Part shown: piece after piece, positions 1-6,005 of the stretch
Numbering within the stretch: the stretch's first letter is position 1
Layout of the letters: the number at the start of each line of letters is the position of its first letter
NCBI GenBank assembly: GCA_017430155.1
Contig: JAFRNO010000400.1
Location: forward strand, 1 to 9,519
Reading direction: 5' to 3'
Origin: Kiritimatiellia bacterium
GTDB taxonomy: Bacteria; Verrucomicrobiota; Kiritimatiellia; RFP12; UBA1067
Length of the DNA: 9,519 nt
Made by a program: the position numbers and the translations under genes
Notes under the pieces: generated by a model
Told to the model about the DNA's origin: nothing
Databases searched by the model: none
What the model saw: the letters and a program-made list of their open reading frames with translations, nothing else

Positions 1-1
1 C

Positions 2-940
2 GCGATGATGGACTGCCTCAACGGCATCTCGGAGGGCATCGCCGGCGGCGCCACGTTCTCCGAGTCGCTCACGGCCTATCCGAAGGTCTTCGACAACCTC
101 TACATCAACATGGTGAAGGCCGGCGAGGCGGGCGGCGTGCTGGAAGTGGTGCTGAGCCGTCTGGCGGAGTTCGCCGAAAAGGCGCAGAAGATCAAGAACA
201 AGGTGAAGGGCGCGATGATCTACCCGGCGGTGGTGCTCACGGCCGCCATCGGCATCACGGCGTTCCTGCTCCTGACGGTGATCCCGAAGTTCAAGCAGGT
301 GTTCGACGACATCCTCGGCGGCCAGGAGCTGCCGGGCATCACGCAGTTCGTGATGAACCTCGCCGACCTGGTGAAGGAGCACGGACTGCTGGTCCTCGTG
401 GTGGTGGCCGCGCTCTGGGCGGCCAAGACGCTGATCGGCAAGACGGAGAAGGGCGCCTACCTCTTCGACAAGATACGGCTGAAGGTGCCGGTGATCGGCA
501 CCCTGGTGAGCCGCACGGCGATCTCCCAGTTCACGCGCACGCTCGGCACGCTGCTCTCGTCGGGCGTCCCGATCCTCCAGTCGCTCGTGATCGTGCGCGA
601 CACGACGGCGAACCGCGTGGTGCGCCGCGCGGTTCAGACCGTGCACGACGCGGTGAAGGAGGGCGAGTCGATGACGGACCCGCTCGCGTCCTCGGGCGTG
701 TTCCCGCCGATGGTCGTCTCGATGGTGCAGGTGGGCGAGGAGACGGGCGCGCTGCCGGACATGCTCACCCGCATCGCGAACACCTACGACGACGAGGTGG
801 ACAACGCGGTGGCGGGCCTGACGGCCGCGATCGAGCCGGCGCTGATCATCTTCCTCGCCGTGGTGGTCGGCACGATCGTGATCGCCATGTTCCTGCCGAT
901 GATCAAGATCATCTCGTCGGTCTCCGCGGCGGGCGGCTAA
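2..940 (+). CDS. gspF: GspF/PilC-family inner-membrane platform protein (5' partial)
   Basis: Assembly platform of a type II secretion / type IV pilus machine; in this family it sits in the inner membrane and couples the cytoplasmic ATPase to pseudopilin assembly. The visible 311 residues (counted from the ATG at 5) hold the end of the first T2SSF domain and all of the second. Each domain carries the family Gly-Glu...Gly-x-Leu signature: KAGEAGGVL at residues 38-46 and QVGEETGAL at 242-250. Hydrophobic segments lie at about 75-94, 127-143 and 279-299, as expected for the three-helix topology. Full-length relatives have roughly 400 residues, so about 90 are missing upstream; the frame is open to the window edge, so the ATG at 5 is probably internal. 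It ends in TAA, 11 bases before the first pseudopilin gene. Whether it belongs to a T2SS or a pilus cannot be decided from this protein alone. Confidence 0.95.
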   Translation, partial: AMMDCLNGISEGIAGGATFSESLTAYPKVFDNLYINMVKAGEAGGVLEVVLSRLAEFAEKAQKIKNKVKGAMIYPAVVLTAAIGITAFLLLTVIPKFKQVFDDILGGQELPGITQFVMNLADLVKEHGLLVLVVVAALWAAKTLIGKTEKGAYLFDKIRLKVPVIGTLVSRTAISQFTRTLGTLLSSGVPILQSLVIVRDTTANRVVRRAVQTVHDAVKEGESMTDPLASSGVFPPMVVSMVQVGEETGALPDMLTRIANTYDDEVDNAVAGLTAAIEPALIIFLAVVVGTIVIAMFLPMIKIISSVSAAGG

Positions 941-946
941 AAGAGG
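941..946 (+). promoter_or_regulatory. Ribosome binding site deciding the G1 start
   Basis: AAGAGG directly after the gspF stop lies five bases before the ATG at 952. An in-frame GTG at 946 overlaps this site and would only add Met-Ser to the prepilin leader, so 952 is the better start. Confidence 0.75.
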
Positions 947-951
947 TGTCC

Positions 952-2076
952 ATGAAGAAAAGCAGAGGATTTACGCTCATCGAGCTGCTGATCGTGACGG
1001 TCGTCATCGTCACGCTCATGGGCCTCGTCTTCCGCCTCGCGGGGACGGGCGGCGAATCTTCCGCGCGCGCGAAGACGCTCGCCCGCCTGCAGAAGCTGTC
1101 CAACGCGCTGAGCGGCTACTACGCCGCGTTCGGCAGCTACCCGCCCGTGCCGCTCCAGGGCCGCAGCCGCGACATCTACACGCGCGTGGACAGCCACGGG
1201 TCGATGGGCTACGGCATCCAGGGCCGGCCCAGCGACCGGAACACGCCCGCGTTCGAGAGCGCCGAGATGAAGAAGCAGATCGAGGCGGCCTGCCGGGCGC
1301 AGCCCCTCGCGGCGGGGTACCCGCTCAACCCGAGGGGCCCCGAAAAGGAGGTCCTCGCCGCACTCGCCCAGGAGTACGGCTCGAAGCAGTACCGCATCGT
1401 CGAGAACTACGGCGGCTTCAACCGCGACAGTTCCGACTGGAGCGAGAACAACGTGTTCATGTTCGGCCTCATGTCGTTCCTGCTGCCCCGCTACCAGTTC
1501 ATGCTGGACGGCGACAAGAACATCTACCGGGACCATCCCGATGGCCCTTGGCAGTCGAACAACCGCCTGCCGTTCCTGCTCGACGGATCCCGCCCGACCG
1601 ACTGGACGAAGGTGCAGGACGCGCTGATGATGGGGCCGGACAACGTCGACCGGACGACCTCGTCCAGCCCGTCGCTGAAGGCCATGGTCGAGAACCTGCC
1701 GTCGCAGGCGGTCTGCGCCCGGTGGATGCCGAACTTCGCGGGCATCGTGGCGACCCGCCCCGTCGTGTTCAACACGGTGTTCTTCGGCGTGGACACGGAC
1801 GCTCCCCACGACTACGGCAACGGAGTCGGCAAGTGGTTCATCTTCAGCCAGAACGGCTATGACAGCGAGCCGAGCTACGTCAACGGCATCAAGACCGTGC
1901 TGGACGGCTGGGGCGAGGACTTCTACTACTACTCGCCCCCTCCCTACCAGAGCTACCAGCTCTGGTCGTCCGGGCCGAACAAGCGCACGTTCCCGCCGTG
2001 GATGGAGAAGCCGGCGGGCAAGGAGAACCTCGTGAACGAGTGGATCTCCGACGACATCAAGGTGGGCGACAAGTAA
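952..2076 (+). CDS. G1: oversized GspG-like pseudopilin with prepilin leader
   Basis: Predicted pseudopilin of 374 residues. It has a short basic leader (MKKSRG) and a cleavage site between Gly6 and Phe7, followed by FTLIE with Glu at mature +5 and a hydrophobic helix to about residue 27. A GspG-type YYAAFGSYPP stretch follows at 56-65. The C-terminus resembles the GspG beta region: DGWGEDFYYYS at 318-328 matches the DPWG-x-x-Y block, LWSSGPN (337-343) and SDDI (366-369) match the terminal calcium-loop region. Usual GspG proteins have about 140-150 residues, so about 250 extra residues are inserted between the helix and the C-terminal signature. Cys114 and Cys255 could pair in the periplasm. 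I chose the ATG at 952 because AAGAGG (941-946) lies just ahead of it. It could be the major or a specialised subunit; the class is firm, the role is inferred. Confidence 0.9.
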   Translation: MKKSRGFTLIELLIVTVVIVTLMGLVFRLAGTGGESSARAKTLARLQKLSNALSGYYAAFGSYPPVPLQGRSRDIYTRVDSHGSMGYGIQGRPSDRNTPAFESAEMKKQIEAACRAQPLAAGYPLNPRGPEKEVLAALAQEYGSKQYRIVENYGGFNRDSSDWSENNVFMFGLMSFLLPRYQFMLDGDKNIYRDHPDGPWQSNNRLPFLLDGSRPTDWTKVQDALMMGPDNVDRTTSSSPSLKAMVENLPSQAVCARWMPNFAGIVATRPVVFNTVFFGVDTDAPHDYGNGVGKWFIFSQNGYDSEPSYVNGIKTVLDGWGEDFYYYSPPPYQSYQLWSSGPNKRTFPPWMEKPAGKENLVNEWISDDIKVGDK

Positions 2077-2092
2077 GAGAAAGGATCGGCAG

Positions 2093-2782
2093 ATGAAAAA
2101 GAGGCAGTCAGGTTTCACGCTCATTGAGATGATGGTGGTCATCGCCATCATCGGCATACTCGCCGGCGCGCTGTTCGTCAGCTTCACCTCCATCATGAAG
2201 TCCTCCCAGAAGGCGAAGGCGACGGAGTCCGTGTCCAACGCGAAGACGGCGCTCGAGGCCCTCTACCTGAAGCTCAACAGGTGGCCGCCCGAGGTCATCA
2301 ACGCCCAGTTGTACGGGGGGTACCGCGTGATGGACGACAACATCGCGAAGCTGCTCTTCAAGCACGGGACGCTCGCCGTGGACTGCAAGGAGACCACGGG
2401 CCAGAACGGAACCAAGGTCTACACGCTGCGCGGCGGGGACCGGTGCGGCATCGTGGACCCGTGGGCGCTGGACGTGCTGAAGAAGGCGGACAAGAACCTG
2501 GACGGGAACTCCCTGCTCTCGCGGTCGGTCCCGACGGGCGGCAAGGTGCAGGACCACCGGATCTACTTCGCGGTGGACCTGGACGACGACGGGTTCGTCA
2601 CGAAGGGCGAGGGCGCGCCGGTCAACAAGGTGCGCGCGAAGGTGCTCACCTGGTGCGCGGGCGCCGACGGCGGCCTCAGCGACTGCAGCACGGACAAGGC
2701 GAGGAAGATATCCGCCAACGGGCGCATGATCTCGAACTCCGACAACGTGTACAGCTGGCAGCGCGCGCAGGAGGTGCGATGA
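2093..2782 (+). CDS. G2: GspG-like pseudopilin with EF-hand-type loop
   Basis: Pseudopilin of 229 residues. The leader MKKRQSG is followed by FTLIE (cleavage after Gly7, Glu at +5), and the hydrophobic N-terminal helix runs to about residue 29. An amphipathic stretch ends in LNRWPPE (61-67), the usual position of the GspG tyrosine/proline motif. DPW at 122-124 corresponds to the DPWG block. A textbook EF-hand loop pattern lies at 162-173 (D-x-D-x-D-G-x-V-x-x-x-E), a weaker one at about 133-138 (DKNLDG). The C-terminal TWCAGADG (186-193) and SDNVYSW (216-222) echo the terminal GspG calcium-loop region. Four cysteines (98, 118, 188, 198) fall in two spaced pairs and may form disulfides outside the cytoplasm. 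AAAGGA at 2080-2085 precedes the ATG. Its last four bases overlap the next start (ATGA), implying translational coupling. Confidence 0.9.
   Translation: MKKRQSGFTLIEMMVVIAIIGILAGALFVSFTSIMKSSQKAKATESVSNAKTALEALYLKLNRWPPEVINAQLYGGYRVMDDNIAKLLFKHGTLAVDCKETTGQNGTKVYTLRGGDRCGIVDPWALDVLKKADKNLDGNSLLSRSVPTGGKVQDHRIYFAVDLDDDGFVTKGEGAPVNKVRAKVLTWCAGADGGLSDCSTDKARKISANGRMISNSDNVYSWQRAQEVR
2576..2611 (+). other. EF-hand-like calcium-loop codons inside G2
   Basis: Twelve codons encode DLDDDGFVTKGE (residues 162-173 of G2). Acidic residues occupy loop positions 1, 3, 5 and 12, Gly position 6 and Val position 8, which is the canonical EF-hand/dockerin-type loop pattern. GspG-family pseudopilins are known to bind calcium, but through a C-terminal loop of a different form. 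Calcium binding at this site is inferred from the pattern only. Confidence 0.6.
2769..2776 (+). promoter_or_regulatory. Strong ribosome binding site for G3, inside G2
   Basis: AGGAGGTG lies in the last codons of G2, four bases after its GGAGG core from the ATG at 2779. It settles the start of G3 as 2779, although the same frame is open far upstream. The resulting protein begins directly with the prepilin leader MKKKG, which supports the choice. Confidence 0.8.
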
Positions 2783-3372
2783 AGAAGAAGGGCTTCACAA
2801 TCGTCGAGCTGCTGATGGTGATCGCGATCCTCGCGGTCCTCCTCGGCATCATTACGACGGCGGCCACGGCCTCCATCCGCCAGTCGCGCGAGCGGCGGGC
2901 GCAGGCGATGAAGCAGACGCTTCAGAACGGCATCGCCGCCTACCGGGCCCGGAAAGACGAATGGCCGGGCAAGCTGGAGAAGTGGGCGGAGCAGGAGAAC
3001 AGCGGCACGGTCGGCTACCTGTCCAACGGCGACTACGACAAGGTCATGCAGGACCTCCTCAAGATCTCGGCCGGCAAGTCGGCGCGGAACCGCGTGCTGG
3101 ACCCCGTGGGGCTCCTCGTCATGAGCTCCTCCATCGGCGACGGCGTGACCGGCGGCATGGACTACCGCGCGGTGGCCACGAAGAACCACAAGTACGCGAA
3201 GCGGATGTCCTCGAGCGAGATGACGGTCGTCTACCCGAACAAGGAGACGGGGAGGGCCTACCGGTACATCATCGAGTACAACACGGAAAGCGACGAGGTC
3301 ACCGTGATGACGCGGAGCGACTTCTCGGACAAGACGGGCCGCGGCTGGACGGGAGGCGAGGTATGGCGCTGA
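2779..3372 (+). CDS. G3: small G-like pseudopilin
   Basis: Pseudopilin of 197 residues with a minimal leader, MKKKG, then FTIVE (cleavage after Gly5, Glu at mature +5) and a hydrophobic helix to about residue 29. The helix continues as a basic amphipathic stretch (SIRQSRERRAQAMKQ, 32-46) and reaches RKDEWPG (58-64), the equivalent of the GspG Tyr/Pro turn. The rest looks like an alpha/beta pilin head; about 146-180 is rich in alternating hydrophobic residues and probably forms the beta sheet. There is no DPWG block and no terminal GspG calcium loop, so assignment to G rather than a minor class is weak. It contains no cysteine. It overlaps G2 by four bases and the next gene by ten, which points to coupled translation. 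Function beyond being a pilus-type subunit is unknown. Confidence 0.87.
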   Translation: MKKKGFTIVELLMVIAILAVLLGIITTAATASIRQSRERRAQAMKQTLQNGIAAYRARKDEWPGKLEKWAEQENSGTVGYLSNGDYDKVMQDLLKISAGKSARNRVLDPVGLLVMSSSIGDGVTGGMDYRAVATKNHKYAKRMSSSEMTVVYPNKETGRAYRYIIEYNTESDEVTVMTRSDFSDKTGRGWTGGEVWR

Positions 3373-4307
3373 GGCACACGCAACGGGGCGGACGCGCGGC
3401 GTTCACGCTGATCGAGCTGCTGGTCGTCATCGGCCTCATGGCCGTGCTCGCGACGATTTCCGTGACGGGCTACAGCGCCGCGAGCCGGGGCATGGCCGAC
3501 CGCGGCGTCATCCAGACCACGGTCTCGACGCTCCGCATCGCCCAGCAGACCTGCCAGATCGACCGCGTGCCCACGAAGGTGCTCTTCTTCAACCAGCGCC
3601 TCACCGACGACGCGAACAACACCGACTCCTCGCTCTACCAGGGGACGGCGATCGCCATCAAGCAGGCGGGCCGCATCACCATCGCGCCCAGCTCCGTGGG
3701 AGGCCTGCTGGTCGACGAGTTCGCCGACTGGCACCAGTCCTATCCGATGACGGGTTCCCAGAACGCGCCGGGCATGCGGATCTACCGCATGAAGCCGGAC
3801 GACCAGAGCAAGGACATCAACGGGTGCAGCGTGGTCGTGCAGCCGTTCGTGACCCACTACGCGCTGGACGACTGGATGATCCAGTCCGGCACGACGATCA
3901 AGCAGTGGTGCACCGCCCACCGCCGCGACGCGTCCGACAACCGCCCGCAGAACGCGTCCTCGGCGTACGTGAACAACGGCAACAACTACGTGTGGGGCTT
4001 CGCCGCGAGCACGGCCGGGGCCAGCGCGGGCCTGAGCACGGCGTCGTGGGGCGCGGGCGACCCCTACGGCGTCGAGATCGCGCGGTTCGACCTGCCCAGG
4101 GGCTACATCTTCGGCACGTCGGCGCCCGGCGGCAACAGGCTGGTCGCGGCGTCCGTCAAGGAGGTGTCCTTCGATCCGGAGCAGATCACGCCCTCGCTGT
4201 CCGCGAGCGTGCCGATCTCCGCGATGCGCCCGACCGGCGGCGGGGGCGTCAGCCCGAAGCTGGTGGATACGATCACGGCGTCCATGCTGAAGGACACGAA
4301 CAACTGA
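3363..4307 (+). CDS. GspH-like minor pseudopilin, Verru_Chthon cassette protein D type
   Basis: Protein of 314 residues. A 13-residue leader ends in Ala-Ala, then comes FTLIELLVVIGLMAVLA; cleavage would fall after Ala13 rather than the usual Gly, with Glu18 at mature +5. After the helix, TLRIAQQTCQIDRVPTKVLFF (57-77) resembles the GspH/FimT pattern in which a helix of 'LRLAR..A...R' type is followed by a strand. AGRITIAPSSVGG (102-114) and the head domain resemble Verru_Chthon cassette protein D, recalled from the family and not checked by search. It is longer than typical GspH (about 150-190). Three cysteines (64, 155, 183) are present. GGGAGGCGAGG precedes the ATG at 3363, which overlaps the end of G3 by ten bases. 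Its H position, directly before an I-like gene, agrees with T2SS gene order. Prepilin class is certain; subfamily is probable. Confidence 0.85.
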   Translation: MALRHTQRGGRAAFTLIELLVVIGLMAVLATISVTGYSAASRGMADRGVIQTTVSTLRIAQQTCQIDRVPTKVLFFNQRLTDDANNTDSSLYQGTAIAIKQAGRITIAPSSVGGLLVDEFADWHQSYPMTGSQNAPGMRIYRMKPDDQSKDINGCSVVVQPFVTHYALDDWMIQSGTTIKQWCTAHRRDASDNRPQNASSAYVNNGNNYVWGFAASTAGASAGLSTASWGAGDPYGVEIARFDLPRGYIFGTSAPGGNRLVAASVKEVSFDPEQITPSLSASVPISAMRPTGGGGVSPKLVDTITASMLKDTNN

Positions 4308-4315
4308 GGCGACAC

Positions 4316-4954
4316 ATGAAAAGATTCATCGGACAGATCCGCGGGACGCGCGCCGCCTTCACGTTGATGGAGGTCAACCTCGCGATCTTCATCATGGCCG
4401 TGGGCGTGCTCGCGATGACGGCGCTCTACCCGCTCGGCTTCCGGGAAAGCCAGCAGGCGCGCGACGACGTGCGCGCGGCCATCGTGGCCGACGAGGTGCT
4501 CGGCAAGCTCACGGCGGCGCTCTCCTCGCGCAACATCGAGTGGCAGGACTGGAGGTCCGCCATCGAAAACGCCGTCTCGAAGTCCAACCAGGGCGGCGCC
4601 GGCAACGGCTGGCTCTCCTATTTCAACCAGCGCGGGAGCGACACGTTCGTCATCATGAACCGGCCCAACGCGAACAGCCACGCGCAGGAGGTGTTCAACG
4701 CCCTCGCCAGCGCCGCGAACGGCGCCACCCAGAAGCCCACGTGGAACATGGACAGCAAGTACGCCCACGGGCTCGTCGTGCAGTGGGGCAAGCGGATCAT
4801 CGCGGGCGGACCGGGCGTGAGCACCGCGCAGGACGACTACTCGCGCGTCTCGATCAGCTTCCGGCTGGCGCGCCGCTCGGGCGCGCTCATGACCGCGCCG
4901 ATCTACTACACGGAAGTTCACTTTCAGGGCGACCAGAAGGACATGGAACAATGA
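4316..4954 (+). CDS. GspI/PilV-like minor pseudopilin, Verru_Chthon cassette protein B type
   Basis: Protein of 212 residues. Leader of 14 residues ending RAA, then FTLMEVNLAIFIMAVGVLA; the predicted cleavage is after Ala14 and Glu19 is mature +5. The FTLMEV...AIF...VGVLA pattern is typical of GspI and PilV minor pilins, and the following YPLGFRESQQARDDVRAA stretch matches cassette protein B as I recall it. The head ends in a probable beta hairpin: RVSISFRLAR (177-186) and IYYTEVHFQGD (196-206). It has no cysteine. GAGG (4306-4309) sits six bases before the ATG at 4316; the frame is open upstream, but that would bury the leader inside a longer protein. ATGA overlap with the next gene. In T2SS, GspI is the hub that binds J and K in the tip, so this is the likely partner of the two genes downstream. 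Confidence 0.85.
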   Translation: MKRFIGQIRGTRAAFTLMEVNLAIFIMAVGVLAMTALYPLGFRESQQARDDVRAAIVADEVLGKLTAALSSRNIEWQDWRSAIENAVSKSNQGGAGNGWLSYFNQRGSDTFVIMNRPNANSHAQEVFNALASAANGATQKPTWNMDSKYAHGLVVQWGKRIIAGGPGVSTAQDDYSRVSISFRLARRSGALMTAPIYYTEVHFQGDQKDMEQ

Positions 4955-5502
4955 CACGGCGAGTTTCAGAGAGCGGCTTCACCCTGCTTGAGGTCCTGGT
5001 GGCGTCCATGCTGCTGGCGATGCTCATCACCATCCTCACGATGGTGTTCAATTCGTCCTCCATCGCCTGGAGCACCGGCAAGGCGGGCGTGGCGGAGATG
5101 GACACCGTGCGCAACAACATGGCCGCCGCCGGGATGGTGGCGGACAACGCCATCCCGCGCGTGGACGTGAACACGCCGAACGCCTGGGGCGTCCTGGTGG
5201 GCCCCTGGGACAAGAGGGGCGACCTCCGCAAGCGCGCCGTCGTGCAGATGTCGGCCAACACGGTGGCCAACCAGGCCTGGGGCGCGCTCGTGATGGACTC
5301 GAAGATCAAGAGCCCCAACGACGACGTGGGCCCGGGCACGTGGGTGCGCGGCAACAGCACGCCGCTGTGGGCGACCTTGCAGCCTGGATCCATCAACATC
5401 TCGGGCAACGCGAAAGCCTACATCGTCGGCGTCTGGTCCCTCGGGCCGGACGGCAAGGAGAACTCCGGCGACGACATCAGCACCTGGCCGGACCTGGATT
5501 GA
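4951..5502 (+). CDS. GspJ-like minor pseudopilin, Verru_Chthon cassette protein C type
   Basis: Protein of 183 residues with leader MTRRVSESG, cleavage after Gly9, then FTLLEVLVASMLLAMLITILTMVF; Glu14 is mature +5. The FTLLEVLVA...LL...T start followed by SSSIAWSTGKAG is typical of GspJ and of cassette protein C, which usually continues with a long helix as here (46-66). It is short for cassette C as I recall that family. The C-terminus is unexpected for a J-type protein: VWSLGPDGK (161-169) and GDDISTW (173-179) closely follow the calcium-loop ending of GspG proteins. No cysteine. AAGGA (4937-4941) precedes the ATG, which overlaps the previous stop by four bases. It could instead be read as a GspG variant with a J-like N-terminus; its position after the I-like gene favours J. 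Confidence 0.83.
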   Translation: MTRRVSESGFTLLEVLVASMLLAMLITILTMVFNSSSIAWSTGKAGVAEMDTVRNNMAAAGMVADNAIPRVDVNTPNAWGVLVGPWDKRGDLRKRAVVQMSANTVANQAWGALVMDSKIKSPNDDVGPGTWVRGNSTPLWATLQPGSINISGNAKAYIVGVWSLGPDGKENSGDDISTWPDLD

Positions 5503-5513
5503 GGAGCGCAGCA

Positions 5514-6005
5514 ATGAGAACGAACGACAAAAGCGGCTTCACGATCATTGAGCTCGTCACGGTCATCGGAATTCTCCTCCTGCTCATGGGGGCGATCACG
5601 ACGTCCGTCAGCGGCGCCCGCCGCCGGGCCAAGACCCAGCAGGCGATCGCCGAGGCGCAGGAGCTGACGAACGCCATTCTCGCCTTCGAGAACTTCTCGC
5701 GCCCCGGGCAGCGGTCCCCGCTCGAGAACAAGGCCACGGGCGAGAGCTGGAAGGTTGCGACCCAGGGCGACATGGGGTTCGTCCTCGGAAACGAGAAGAA
5801 CCCAACCGGGCAGGAAGGCAACGTGCCCGTGCTGTTCAACGGCGCCGTGACGGGCGGCAGCATCCGCGACCCGTGGGGCCATCCCTACCGGTACCGCATT
5901 ATGTCGTCGTCCATCCAGATGGAGGACGAGACGGCCGGGAGCATGGGCGAATCTGCCTTCGCGATCCCGAACATCAACCGCATTCCCGCGGACGAGGTGA
6001 ACTGA
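5514..6005 (+). CDS. G4: GspG-like pseudopilin with DPWG motif
   Basis: Protein of 163 residues, the closest in this window to standard GspG size. Leader MRTNDKSG, cleavage after Gly8, then FTIIELVTVIGILLLLMGAI with Glu13 at mature +5. The helix continues as SGARRRAKTQQAIAEAQELT (33-52), and the head contains VPVLFNGAV (104-112) followed by the diagnostic GspG block DPWGHPYRYRI (119-129). The terminal calcium loop (SLGPDG...DDI) seen in G1 and the J-like gene is absent; the protein ends instead with AFAIPNINRIP (148-158). GAGGAG at 5501-5506 precedes the ATG. The gene lies between the J-like and K-like genes, not beside the other G genes, and its stop shares one base with the next start (TGATG). 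It may be a structural adaptor in the tip or a second major subunit; I cannot tell which. Confidence 0.88.
   Translation: MRTNDKSGFTIIELVTVIGILLLLMGAITTSVSGARRRAKTQQAIAEAQELTNAILAFENFSRPGQRSPLENKATGESWKVATQGDMGFVLGNEKNPTGQEGNVPVLFNGAVTGGSIRDPWGHPYRYRIMSSSIQMEDETAGSMGESAFAIPNINRIPADEVN

Noticed and set aside
2..940. ATG at 5 as the true start of the platform protein
   Set aside because: The first T2SSF domain would be truncated, and the frame is open to the window edge; a cut by the window is the simpler explanation.
946..951. GTG start for G1
   Set aside because: It overlaps the ribosome binding site; the ATG six bases later is better spaced and gives a standard leader.
937..2238. 433-codon open frame on the minus strand
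   Set aside because: Antisense to G1 and the start of G2; composition-driven, no motif.
2281..2778. Upstream extension of the G3 frame (and similar extensions ahead of the H-, I-, J- and G4 genes)
   Set aside because: The frames are open only because of high GC. The extended parts are Arg/Gly-rich shadows of the preceding genes and would bury the prepilin leader deep in the protein.
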